64,000 nt of DNA from Juglans regia (lineage: Eukaryota; Streptophyta; Magnoliopsida; Fagales; Juglandaceae), in contig NC_049907.1 in assembly GCF_001411555.2 (NCBI RefSeq), forward strand, positions 9,122,243 to 9,186,242, in the 5' to 3' direction. The notes under the pieces were generated by a model that worked only from the letters and a program-made list of their open reading frames with translations, was not told the origin of the DNA and made no database searches. The position numbers were made by a program, and so were the translations under genes. Shown here in pieces: positions 23,081 to 33,599 of the stretch; position 1 is the first letter of the stretch, and every line of letters starts with the position of its first letter.

Positions 23081-23343
23081 TGTCAGACTTAGCACAAATG
23101 GAGCAAAGTACACATAATGGAATTTGGAATTTTCTCTCTATTGTATATATGTGATATTGTACAGATATATATATATATATACACTGTAAAGGAATCAAAT
23201 GAGGAATAAAGTTGGTTATGGGCAACCGTAGACAATAACAAACCTATTGTCTACGGTATTTACACAGAGTGCACATCATGTGCTTGAGGTAATGCTCAGC
23301 TGCATATATTATCTAAGGAACATCAAAACCATTTATTCTAATA
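23081..23343 (-). repeat. 5' LTR of the gag-only element
   Basis: 263 bp, homologous to 21981-22237. It contains a (TA)n tract (about 23166-23181) and the internal inverted words CCGTAGACAATA and TATTGTCTACGG, about 10 nt apart, a hairpin conserved in both LTRs. Confidence 0.9.
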
Positions 23344-23348
23344 TGGTG

Positions 23349-26122
23349 CACCTCCAAATCAACTTATCAGGTCTGCTATAAGGGCTAATAGGAATAGACT
23401 GATCATGATAGCTTCTTCCTTTGAGAAAATGGCATCTACTAGTGAGTGCTTCCATTGATTGGTATCCTTATTGATGAAAGCTGAAACTATAGTATATGCT
23501 TGTAAAAATATAATGGAACTCTAGGGCTTGAAGGTGTTCTGTTGTGGAAGCCACTTGTCAATCCAGATATCAACTGATTCTCCATCTCTTATACTCTAGA
23601 CAAGTCCTATGCTTTTTGAGTTCATCATTTGATTCCAGTTTACCCAATGAATTTTGTGCTCTTGAGCTTGCTGACCCCACCAGTAACTCTTCACAAGCTT
23701 ATTTAGATAATGTAACAATTGCATGGGAAGCATGAAGATACCCATTCAGTAAGTGGGAATGGCTTGGACAACTGATTTGAGCAATATTTCCTTGTATGCT
23801 TGTGCCAGAAATTTCAGCTTCCAGTTTCTCAATCTATCTTTCACCTTATCAAGAACACCTCTAAAAGAGTGAGCTCTTGATCTCCCCACAAGGGCTGGAA
23901 GGCCCATGTATTTTTCATAGGAGTTTGTGGCTCTAATTCCTGCTATGCTAGTAATGATATCCTTTGTTCCTTCATTGGTATTCTTTCTAAAAAAGATGGA
24001 AGTATTCTCTTTGTTTAGTCTTTGATCCGAGCTTTTTCATATGAGTCCAGTAAGGTGAAAAGGTTGCTCCACTCCAAAGAATTTACCTTGCAATAAAGCA
24101 AGCTGTCATCTGCAAAAAATAAGTGATTTATGTGGATTTGACCTTTGCCTAGGGAGAGACCAGTGATCAAACCAGATGCTTCAGCTCTATTGGGAAGGTT
24201 ACAACTGCTTCAGTACAAAAGATGAAGAAGTAGGGTGAAAGTGGATCACCCTGCCTAATCCCCCTAGTTGGAGTGAAATTTTTTTACGAAACACCATTAA
24301 TAAGAAGTGAGTATGAAACCGAGGATACACATTTCAAAGTAAGATCAATCCACCTTTGAGCAAATCCCAATTTTTGCAAGATAGATCTAAGGAATCCCCA
24401 TTCAATTTCACCATAAGCTTTGCTCATGTCAAGTTTAAGAGCCATGAAACCTTCCTTTTCTTTTTTCCTATTCCTCATTGTATGCAAGGATTCAAATGCC
24501 ACAATTACATTGTCGGTTATGAGTTTGCCAGGCACAAAACTTTTCTGGGTAGGAGAAATAATATTAGGGAGTATGATCTTTAATTTGTTGGCCATCACCT
24601 TTGCAATTATTTTGTAGAAAACATTACAAAGGCAGATGGGCCTGAACTCAGTAACCTTGGTAGGTGATTTCATCTTTGGTATGAGTGCTATGTGAGTGTT
24701 ATTCAACCTTTCAGACCATTTACCTTCATTGAGAACCTCTAACACTGCATCACTTACAGTTGATCCCACTATGTCCCAATGATCCTGGTAGAAGGTAGTA
24801 GGAAATCCATCAGGTCCAGGGGAACCTAAAGGACTCGTACTAAAGATTTCCTTCTTGACATCTAAGGTAGTGAAATTTTTAATAAGAGTGGAGTTCATGT
24901 CTTCAATCACTGTTGTTCCACAAATAAAAGGCATTCCTCAATACCTACTGGTCTAGAAGTGGAAAATAGCTCAGGATCTTTTGTTTCCTAGCCTGCTCCA
25001 TTGATGATCCTACTGATGGTATTAGTTTTCCTCCTCTGGCTAGCACACTTGTGGAAGAACTTTGTGTTTCTATCACCATCCTTCAACCATGCTTGTTTCG
25101 CCCTTTGTTTCCATTTGGTGTTTTCTTCTTCAAGAAGGGAATCAACCTCTTTTTGTAGATCCTTTATTTCCTCATGTAACTGACCTTCATTTGCCTCTTT
25201 TAAATGGTTAATTAGTTTGAGCTTTGAGTTGAGGAGTTTCCCTTGGCTTTTGTGCATATCTTTACTTCACTGTTTCAATCCCAGTTGACATCTCTTCAGT
25301 CCATCAATAGCTTCTTGCAGTTTATTGGAGGGACTTCTTGATCCATACTAGGCATTTTATATCATTGCATTGCAACCATCCTTTTTTATTCAACTGGATT
25401 CATATTTGAAGATCCTCTCTTGTTTCTTTATAGAGGATTGACACTGCATAGAGATGAGGATAGGCCTATGATTTGATTTGTTAGCAGCAAGATGTTTCAC
25501 ATAGTGGTTCTCAAACAATGTGAGCCAAGAAGTATTCCCAAAAGCTCGGTCAAGCCTCTCCTTAGTGAATTCTAAATCTTCTCTATTATTCTCCTAGGTA
25601 AACGTGTCCCAAAGATAGCCAAGATCATTTAGGTCACAAGCCGCTAAGGCTGTTCTGAAGCTATCCATTTGTCTATACGGCCTTCTGGTTGCACCAAACT
25701 TCTCATTCTATTTGAGGATTTCATTGAAATTCCCAAAACGAAGCTACGGTATATTATTTGAAGGTTGCAGCTTCCAACTTTCATTTCTTTTTGTTGTTAT
25801 AGGATTTCCATAGAAACCTGTCCAGAGCCATTTTGTTCCCTCTGTCGACAAAGTTATCTTTGCTGAAATGTGCCAATTGGTAAATGAGTCCAGTTCAACT
25901 TCCAATTTTCCAAATTAAGGCTATTCCCCCACTCTTGCCTCTACTATTAACACTAAAAATGTTATCAAAGCCAAGCTTGTATATGATTGTCTCTATTTTA
26001 TCTCTACAACATTTTGTTTCTAAGAGGAATACCAATTTTAGGGACTTTGTCTTCACCAGAACATGAAGTTTGTGAACTTTCCGAGGGTTTCCAAATCCTT
26101 GACAGTTCCAACTTTAAGCAAA
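23349..26122 (-). pseudogene. LINE-C endonuclease-RT remnant
   Basis: 24284-24934 is the best-preserved part: an RT segment ([52 protein letters not shown]). AYGEIEW has Gly where active copies have Asp-Arg, so the first catalytic Asp context is damaged. 24988-25257 is the linker (KQAWLKDGDRNTKFFHKCAS). 25260-26122 holds an AP-endonuclease recognisable only across several frames. 23349-24283 contains the rest of RT and the proximal zf-RVT, heavily mutated. Confidence 0.8.
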
Positions 26123-26260
26123 TCATTAGGGATGGTGGGGCTACATTGTAGGCTCCACTAATTCAACCTAAGTTAGGCTCCTTCCAGTGAAGGGTTTGGA
26201 TTTGGATTTCTTAGGGAGAGGACAAGGGTTTAGATTTTTAGACTCAATGATTAGAGGCCT

Positions 26261-27340
26261 TTAAATAATTTTTCCCTGTGAATTAACTTTGGGGATATTT
26301 TTCACATCTGCAAGTATGGAGGAATGGCCTTTAGCTCTTCTTTTCCACGTGGAGACTTTATTTTGCAGATTGGGGGATGTGTTAATAATCTTAGGAAATG
26401 AAACATGGAGATTATCAGGATTGGTGTTCACCACATGAGATTTTGGAATACAAGCAAGATCCCTTAATTCCAGGTCCATGAAAGGAGGGATATTCTCATT
26501 GACCCCATATTTAGCTACGACAGTCAAATAACTACTGGGGGAGTTATGACATACCTTATTAGTAGCAATGCCAAATTTGGCAGGAGCCTCTCCACTTTCC
26601 ATATTAGGGTTCCCATTATCAAGAGATTCAACCGAGGCAATTCCTTGATCTTCTTCTACCCACTCCTTGGATTGCACCTCTTTCTCCTCCTACGAATTTG
26701 ACTTCCCTTGTTTGACACTTTTGTTGTTCACCATGTCCGATCTCCATTTCTGGTGGGATGATTGACAAGTGTGGTTCGATGAACCACCGTACTTTGTTAA
26801 TTCGGTACACAGAGGAAGGAGATGATATAACACATAGCCATTGGCCATATTATTCTTGATCTTTGGAGGCTAAATTCAACTTTAGACATTTTCCATCCTT
26901 ATGTCTCAAAATTCCACACTTGAAACAAAAGTTAGGGAGCCTTTCATATTTGAAACTAATCCAACATTGCCTTCCTCCAAAATTGAGAAATCAACCACGA
27001 ACAAGAGGCTTTGTAATATTGATTTCCACCCTGATTCTAAAAGTTCCCCCCATCCGAACCCTATGTTATCGGCTTCCATAGTACATTCCCAATTGCTAAT
27101 CCAATTCTTTCGACCACAACAAACGAGAGATCATGTACTTTGATCCAAAAAGGCTCACTTGTGAATTGAGCAGCAGTTGGAGATAGGCCCCCTTCGAATT
27201 TTTTAATACAGACCAAATGTCGATCAAAGGACCAAGGTCTCCCTTACATGATTTCCTCCTTGTCGTTATGAGCAGAGAAATGAGGCAATGTTTTCCACTA
27301 TTTTTTGAAAAGTTCACTGCTTCCTTTGACAAAATGATCT
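26261..27340 (-). pseudogene. LINE-C ORF1 remnant (DUF4283)
   Basis: 26261-26677 is an open polar segment corresponding to the C-terminal half of ORF1 (KVSTWKRRAKGHSSI near the end resembles the basic tail of LINE-B ORF1). The DUF4283 part, about 26860-27340, is present only in pieces across frames. ORF1 and ORF2 are no longer expressed as continuous proteins. Confidence 0.65.
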
Positions 27341-27383
27341 CATGTGGTGCCCTCAGCCCCCGCTTGGAATTGGATGGTGCTTT

Positions 27384-27818
27384 TCCTATCCGGTTGAGCC
27401 TATGCAATTAGTCTACGTTGCTCCGCCCTTGCTATCAAAGTTACATTGACCAATTCTTGAAAATTTTCTATCCATAGACATGCTACTTGGTTTCGGATAC
27501 GAGGTTGCAAACCGTCCTAGAACTTCCTTGCTTGCATTCTCTCAGTACTGATCAAATGAGGTGCGAACCTCCCCATCTCCATAAAACGAGCAGCGTACTG
27601 ATCGACTGTCATATTCCCTTGGGTCAAACTTGTAAACTCCAAAGCTTTTTGCTGCTTGGCCGTTTCTGGAAAAAAACGATTATCAAACTCTATCTTAAAT
27701 CGATCCCATCTGAGTGCAGTCAAAATTTTCAATTCTCGGGCCAAAAGTTTCCATTTAATGTCCTGCCAGATTCTAGCTTCTCCTTGAAGCATGTGACCCA
27801 CGTACTAGACATTTTGCT
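27384..27818 (-). pseudogene. Inverted Gypsy gag fragment
   Basis: Minus strand encodes a Retrotrans_gag piece (GHMLQGEARIWQDIKWKLLA, RWDRFKIEFDNRFFPETAKQ, FTSLTQGNMTVDQYAARFME, then RFAPHLISTERMQARKF). It is homologous to the plus-strand gag at 29675-29960 but retains about 215 bp deleted from that copy. Immediately beyond it (27340-27382, minus) lies a 40 bp piece matching the end of the Gypsy 5' LTR (CCAAGCGGGGGCTGAGGGCACCACA). Confidence 0.85.
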
Positions 27819-27824
27819 CTTCAA

Positions 27825-29133
27825 AGCAAAAACCCTAAAGGCCGAATGGTTTAAGATCAAGTAATGCTCTAGAAACCCTCACACACTCAAGAACATGAAA
27901 TATGATTTTTCTAGACACTTTCTAATGAAACACATTCGGATTTACAGCTTACTAGTATTTCCTTACGTGGATTTTTGTAAGTATACACTCAACTTACTCT
28001 TGGTTAATACTTGTATATATTTGTGTAAATATTTTCATTGATATATTTGCTATCTATTGTTTGTTGGTTTGAATATACTTATGTGATCTTGGAATATGAA
28101 TATTACATGAATGGTATGATTCGGTTTAAGATGAAAATGGCAAGAATGTTCTTAGCATGTTTCGGTTCTAAGGAAAACATTGTGGTTGATTTGTGTTACT
28201 TGATGATTCAACTATACCATGTCTTAGAAGTTTCGGATCTTTGCCAAATACCATGATTTTATATTTCATTTCATTATGCTTTGATTTCTAAGCAAATATG
28301 TTTGAAGAAGAAGCATGTTCAAGTGATGATTCTTCATATTTTTGCATCTACATGTTTTGGCCAAGCCCCTTTCTCATGATTCCATGTATGTGTTTTGATA
28401 TCTCATGTGATTTATGTTATCATGCCATGAATTGATCATGTTATGGTTGGCTATTTTATGCACGGCATTTCATGTGTCATATGTCAAGTATAAGTACGCA
28501 TGTGTTAAGTCTCATGTCACATGCATTTGGGGAAAAGTGTTTTCAAAGAAAATAGTTTAAAAGTTTTATCACGGCTCCAAGGTCTACTTATCTGGAGCGA
28601 GCCTCGAAGGCCTCAGCTGACGCAAAGGCAACAGCAAAGGACTTAGGTCTGACACTGCCCGAGCCTCAGCAATCCCATGGGGTCTTCTGGTGTCTGTCTC
28701 CTGATGGGACACTAGTTATGAAGAAAACGGGGACCTAAGTTGTTTTGTGGGGAAAAAAAATAAAATAAGAAGGAACCTATGGTTTAGATCTCAACTTTTG
28801 AGGAACAATGTTTTGAGGAGATCTCGTGTTTTGGGAGATTTAAACTATACTCTATATTTTTGGGATGCTATATCTTTATGATACATGTTTATGGTTCTTG
28901 CACAATGTTGGGATATTATGTTAGTACGGTGTCATGTGCTTTGCAATTACTTATCGTATTGCTTAGATTACCCGACTTTTACTATTTTTCCGTTGCCATG
29001 TTATTGCATACTGCTAGTGTACTTAGGTGCATAGCATATTATCTAACATGTACGAGGGGTGTGTAGCCTGGTGTTACATGTTCTAGCGTTTCAGTCACCG
29101 TCCAATCCCAAGCGGGGGCTGAGGGCACCACAG
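27825..29133 (+). repeat. Gypsy 5' LTR (left edge uncertain)
   Basis: Ends ...CAAGCGGGGGCTGAGGGCACCACA, a few bases before the primer-binding site. Left of the LTR lies the inverted gag fragment; the left boundary is placed only by where that homology ends. No second copy is available to confirm the LTR length. Confidence 0.55.
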
Positions 29134-29137
29134 AGCA

Positions 29138-29149
29138 TAGTATTAGAGC
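29138..29149 (+). other. Gypsy primer-binding site
   Basis: TAGTATTAGAGC, differing from the initiator tRNA-Met complement TGGTATCAGAGC by one G-to-A and one C-to-T change. Confidence 0.7.
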
Positions 29150-29375
29150 AATTACATCTCTGGGTAAACTCATACATTGTCCTAGGAATGCATGGTACTT
29201 TTAAATAAGTTTGAGATCTGTAGTTGTAGGCTTGTATCTTATAGCTATAGGCTTGAATCTAGAGGAAGAAGAAGATACGCCAGTAAGATCGCAAGTTCAA
29301 GAGAAGAAAGGTTATCATTCTCTAAGGAAGAGACTGACCCACGTTGGTTTTGTGCATTTTCAGGAGAACGAAATT

Positions 29376-30331
29376 ATGGTTCGAAATCGACGCGAGAACA
29401 CATCTCCGAGAGGTGGGGATCAGGAGACTAGAAATCCTCCACTAGAAGGGGGATAGGCTATAGCAGAAGCCATTCGCTAGATGACTGAGGTGGTACGTAA
29501 TCAGATGGAACAATGACAAAATGCTAAACAAGTACCGCCCAGAGGGGAACAAGGATGTACTTACGAGAAGTTCATGGTGTATAGATATCTGAATTTTGTT
29601 GCAATGAAAGGACCTATAAGGGCTAACAAATGGCTTATAGATCTAGAAAGAACTTTCGAAGTTAGTGGATGCTCAGAAGAGCAGATGGTCTAGTACGCGG
29701 GTCACATGCTTCAAGGAGAATTGAGTAATTTAACGTACGCTGCTCATTTTATGGAGATGGGGAGGTTCGCACCTCATTTGATCAGTACCGAGAGAATTCA
29801 AGTAAGGAAGTTCCAGGACGGTTTGCAACCTCGTATCTGAAACCAAGTAGCATGTCTACGGATAGAAAATTTCCAAGAATTGGTCAATGTAGCTTCGATA
29901 GTAGGGGCAGGGCAACATAGACTAATTGCACAAGCTCAAACGGATAGGAAAAGAGGAGTTCCTTACTCACCAGGAGGTAGTACGGGGAAACGAAAGGCCC
30001 CTATAACTCTGAGCAAAGGAAAGGGCGTGGTAGTCGGGATTGCAACACCCGTCACTCCACCACCTTGTCGCCGATGCAGAAAAAGGCACAGTGGAGAGTG
30101 TCGTATGGCCACAGGAGTGTGTTTTAGATGTGGTCAAACTGGCCATATGATCAAGGATTGTTTGCAGATTACGCCTGGAGGAGCATCAACGCTAAGTGCT
30201 AAACCCAAGAATGCTGCAAAAGCCAAGGTTTATGCCATTATGCCAAGAGAGGGAGACCTAAAAGTTGATGAGACGGCAGATGCGGGAGTAATTATTGGTA
30301 ACATTTCCAACTTTGCCTTAATTCATAGATA
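29376..30331 (+). pseudogene. Gypsy gag with internal deletion
   Basis: Begins at ATG 29376 (MVRNRRENTSPRGGDQET, the usual Tekay-like start). Visible parts: YRYLNFVAMKGPIRANKWLI, DLERTFEVSGCSEEQMV, then GHMLQGE joined abruptly near 29722-29735 to AAHFMEMGRFAPHLISTERI. About 215 bp present in the inverted fragment is missing here. Further on is a zinc-binding region, CRRCRKRHSGEC and CFRCGQTGHMIKDC (30069-30162). At least four stops interrupt the frame, several of TAG or TGA type. Confidence 0.85.
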
Positions 30332-30339
30332 GCTTGTGT

Positions 30340-33300
30340 TTGGGAATTTTGAGTAATTATAGTTACCTCTTTAGGTAAAGTAAGATTGAAGCAGTACGTG
30401 GTGTGTGCTTTGTTTGATTCCGGAGCATCAAGATCTTTTAACTCTAGTAGATGCGTGCGATAGTGTGAGCTCAAGGCTGACCAATGTCTCAAAAAGTGTT
30501 AGTAGCTATTCTAGACGGGAAAGTAATTGGTTGCACAAGTGTAATTAAGAATTGCCCGTTGGAAATCGCAAACTGCGTTTTGACTGCAGATTTGATTGTC
30601 TTTCATTTGATGGAATTCAACCTAATCCTAGGAATGAACTAGTTGTCAAGGCATTATGCCAAGATAGACTGTAGAAGGCGGGAAGTGGTTTTCGATCTAC
30701 CTGCTCAAGAAAGGATCTGTTATATGGTTGATATTGTTCGGCTTGATCCATCTGTGGTAACGGCTGAACAAGTCAAGAAGCGTTTGATGAACGGGGACAT
30801 CGTTTATCTAGTAATAATGAGGGACGTAACAAAAGAACCTAAAGAAATCCAAGGAATTCCTATGATTGAGGATTTTCTTAGGGTTTTTGCCGATGAACTA
30901 CCTAGATTACCCCTTAATCGAGAGACGAAATTCGCAATTGAGCTTGAACCGGCCACAATCCCAGTGCATAAGGCACCATACTAAATGGCCCCATTAGAGT
31001 TGAAAGAACTTAAGGTTCAAATCGAAGAGCTTCTAGCGAAGGGTTTTATCCGACCTAGCTCATTGTCGTGGGGAGCACCAGTCTTGTTTGTCAAAAAGAA
31101 GGATGAGACTCTCAGGATGTGTATCGATTATAAGGATTTGAACAAGGTGATTGTCAAGAATAAATATCCCTTGTCAAGGATAGACGATCTATTAGATCAA
31201 TTACAAGGAGCTGCGGTTTTCTCAAAGATTGATCTACGATCTGGATATCACCAACTTAGAATCAGGGAGCAAGACGTATCTAAAACTGCTTTTTGAACTC
31301 GTTATGGACACTTCGAGTTCCTAGTTATGCCTTTCAGATTGATGAATGCCCCGACAACATTTATGGAACTAAAGAATCGGATTTTCCAGCAATACTTGGA
31401 AAATTTTGTAGTAGTGTTCATAGATGACATAGTGATCTACTCCCATGATGAGGAAGAGCATAAGAAGCACTTGAGGATTGTACTGAGGAACATCAGCTAT
31501 ATGCCAATGCCAAACTTAGAAAGTGTGAGTTTTGGCTCCAAGTAGTGAAATTTTTAGGACCTGTCATTTCCAGTAAAGGAGTGGCAGTACAAGGGTTTTC
31601 TAAGATTAAAGTTGTAACAGAGTGGCAAAGGCCAACTAATGCTCATGAAGTACGTAGTTTCCTCGGTTTAGCAAGATACTACCGAAGGTGTGTAGAAGGT
31701 TTTTCTAGACTTTCTAACCCTTTAACGGCACTTACAAGAAAGAATGCTAGATATGTTTGGACTGAGCAATGTGAGAAGAATTTTCAGGAGTTGAAGTAGA
31801 GGTTGACGTCAGCCCCAGTATTAGCACTACCTGAACCTCACAAGCCTTACGTGGTCTACAGTGACGCCTCTAAGATGGGTTTGGGATGTGTTCTAATGTA
31901 AGAAGGAAGAGTTGTCGCTTATGCTTCACGACAGCTCAAGCATCATGAACAAAACTATCCTACCCATGACTTGGAATTGGTAGTGATAGCTTTTGCACTA
32001 AATATTTGGAGGCACTATTTGTACGGAGAGAAATGCGAAGTGTACACGGACCACAAAATCTCAAGTACCTGTTCAGTCAGAAAAATCTGAATATGAGGCA
32101 ACGGAGATGGGTGGAAACCATTAGTGATTATCAGTGTGAGATCAAATATCATACCGGCAAGGCTAACGTTGTGGCTGACGCAGTTAGCCGTAAGGCTCAG
32201 GTAGATTTGCCATCTGTCTTAGCAAGATTAAGGAATCTGATGATTGGAGATCCATCGCGAAATGCTATTTTTGCAGTAGTACAAGAGTTTATATCCGTGA
32301 TTGAAGAAGAAATTCTAGAAGGTCAGCGTAAGGATGAAAAAATGGAGAAGCTTCGACAGAAGATTTTGAAATCAGAAGGACCACAACATTTCTCTATTGG
32401 AAGGAATGAGATGCTCTTTTATAAGGAGAGGAAAGTGATTCCTAACATTGCTGAGCTGAAGGAAAAGATACTAAGAGAAGCTCATTGCACCCCTTACATA
32501 GCACACCCTGACAGTACAAATATGTATCAAGATTTGAAAGGTTAGTTCTGGTGGGACGAGATTAAGAAGGAAGTGGCTGAGTTTGTGGCAAAATGCTCTA
32601 TTTGCCAATTGATAAAAGCTGAACACCAGAGACCGGCAGGTGAACTACAGTCATTGCCTGTCCCAGAGTACAAATGGAAAGATGTGTCAATAGACTTCGT
32701 AATAGGTTTGCCAAGGACATCGTCAGGAAAGAATTCGATATGTGTTACAGTCAACCGATTGATTAAGAGTGCACATTTTCTACCTAAAGCTAACACAGAT
32801 TCTATAGAAAAACTCTCCCGAGTTTATGTTAAGGAAATTGTCCGACTGCATGGAGTACCTAAAACCATAGTATCAGACTGAGATACCCGTTTTACTTCGC
32901 GATTTTGACAGAGCTTGCAAAAGATATTAGGTACTCGTTTGAATTTTAGAAGCGCATACCACCCTCAAATGGATGGACAGACGGAATGTACAATCCAGAC
33001 TTTGGAAGACATGCTGCGAGCATGCGTTATGGAGCTAAGTGGTGATTGGAAAAGTCACCTAACTTTGGTAGAATTTGCCTACAATAATAGTTTTCAGTTT
33101 ACCATTCATATGGCACCCTACGAGGCATTATATGGAAGAGAATGCAGATCCCCGTTGTATTGGGATGAACTAGGAGAAAGGAAAATACTAGGGCCCGAGT
33201 GTTTAGAAGAAGTTCAGAAACAAGTGACCCTGATTCAAGAAAGAATGAAAGCAGCCCAGAACAGGCAGAAGAGCTATGTCGATAACCGACAGAGGAATCT

Positions 33301-33483
33301 GGAGTTTGCAGTAGGAGATTGGGTATTCCTCAAAGTATCACCCATGAAGGGAGTCATACATTTTGGTAAAAAGGGAAAGTTGAGTCCCCGATACGTAGGA
33401 CCCTATGAGGTAATCAAAAAAGTTGGTCCAGTAGCTTACAGATTGTATTTGCCAGCAGAGATGCATGGAATATATAATACGTA
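30340..33483 (+). pseudogene. Gypsy pol: protease, RT, RNase H, integrase
   Basis: Protease active site CALFDSGASRSF (about 30405-30440). [37 protein letters not shown], and the catalytic box as FIDD at 31417-31428. RNase H: VVYSDASKMGLGCVL and [20 protein letters not shown]. Integrase: zinc-binding HX..CSICQ, core VSIDFVIGLPRTSSGKNS and SAYHPQMDGQTE, then GPYEVIKKVGPVAYRL. Stops lie at 30982, 31294, 31543, 31797, about 31900, 32543 and 32879; frames change near 31540 and 32050. The end YNT then stop at 33483 is in foreign sequence, so the chromodomain is lost. Confidence 0.88.
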
Positions 33484-33599
33484 GCAACCCCCTGGCTAGG
33501 CCACAACGGGGCCGTGGCTCATCTGGGTGCACGGACCAACCGCTCAGGCGTGGCCCCGCGGGTGGGGGCTAGTGCATGTTGGACAGAAACTGCGGCCAG
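33484..33599. repeat. Repeat R copy 2, left part
   Basis: Matches the beginning of 2018-2660 (GCAACCCCCTGGCTAGGCC, GTGGCTCATCTGGGTGCACG, GACCAACCGCT), with an internal deletion of about 20 bp relative to copy 1. It is interrupted by the solo LTR at GCCAG (33595-33599) and resumes at 36145. Confidence 0.8.

Larger units (their letters stand above)
21981..23343 (-). mobile_element. Compact gag-only LTR retrotransposon (Copia-type, TR-GAG-like)
   Basis: A complete 1,363 bp element on minus: 5' LTR 23081-23343, primer-binding site, one gag frame, purine tract and 3' LTR 21981-22237, flanked by the 5 bp target duplication TGGTG (21976-21980 and 23344-23348). LTRs end TATTAGA...CTGACA, i.e. the Copia-like TGTTAGA...TGACA with one transition. 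There is no protease, integrase, RT or RNase H. Short LTR elements encoding only gag are known in plants as TR-GAG elements; this one must use enzymes supplied in trans. Confidence 0.9.
20885..27340 (-). mobile_element. LINE-C, degraded L1-type retrotransposon
   Basis: On minus: ORF1 (DUF4283 remnant, about 27340-26261), endonuclease (about 26122-25260), linker, RT, zf-RVT and RNase H (ending near 21068). The 3' end is near the AT-rich (AAAT)n tract at 20880-20925. It is much older than LINE-B, with frameshifts and stops in every domain. A 1.36 kb LTR element (21981-23343) is inserted in its zf-RVT region. The 5' end is confused with Gypsy fragments near 27340-27820. Confidence 0.85.
27825..33483 (+). 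mobile_element. Degraded Gypsy (Tekay-type) retrotransposon, no 3' LTR
   Basis: Order on plus: 5' LTR, tRNA-Met-type primer site, gag with zinc knuckle, protease, RT, RNase H, integrase with GPY/F motif. It stops at 33483, just before the position where the chromodomain and 3' LTR would lie, and is followed directly by repeat R. The integrase text is of the Tekay/Del chromovirus type, judged by eye. Multiple stops and frameshifts make it inactive. Confidence 0.85.
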
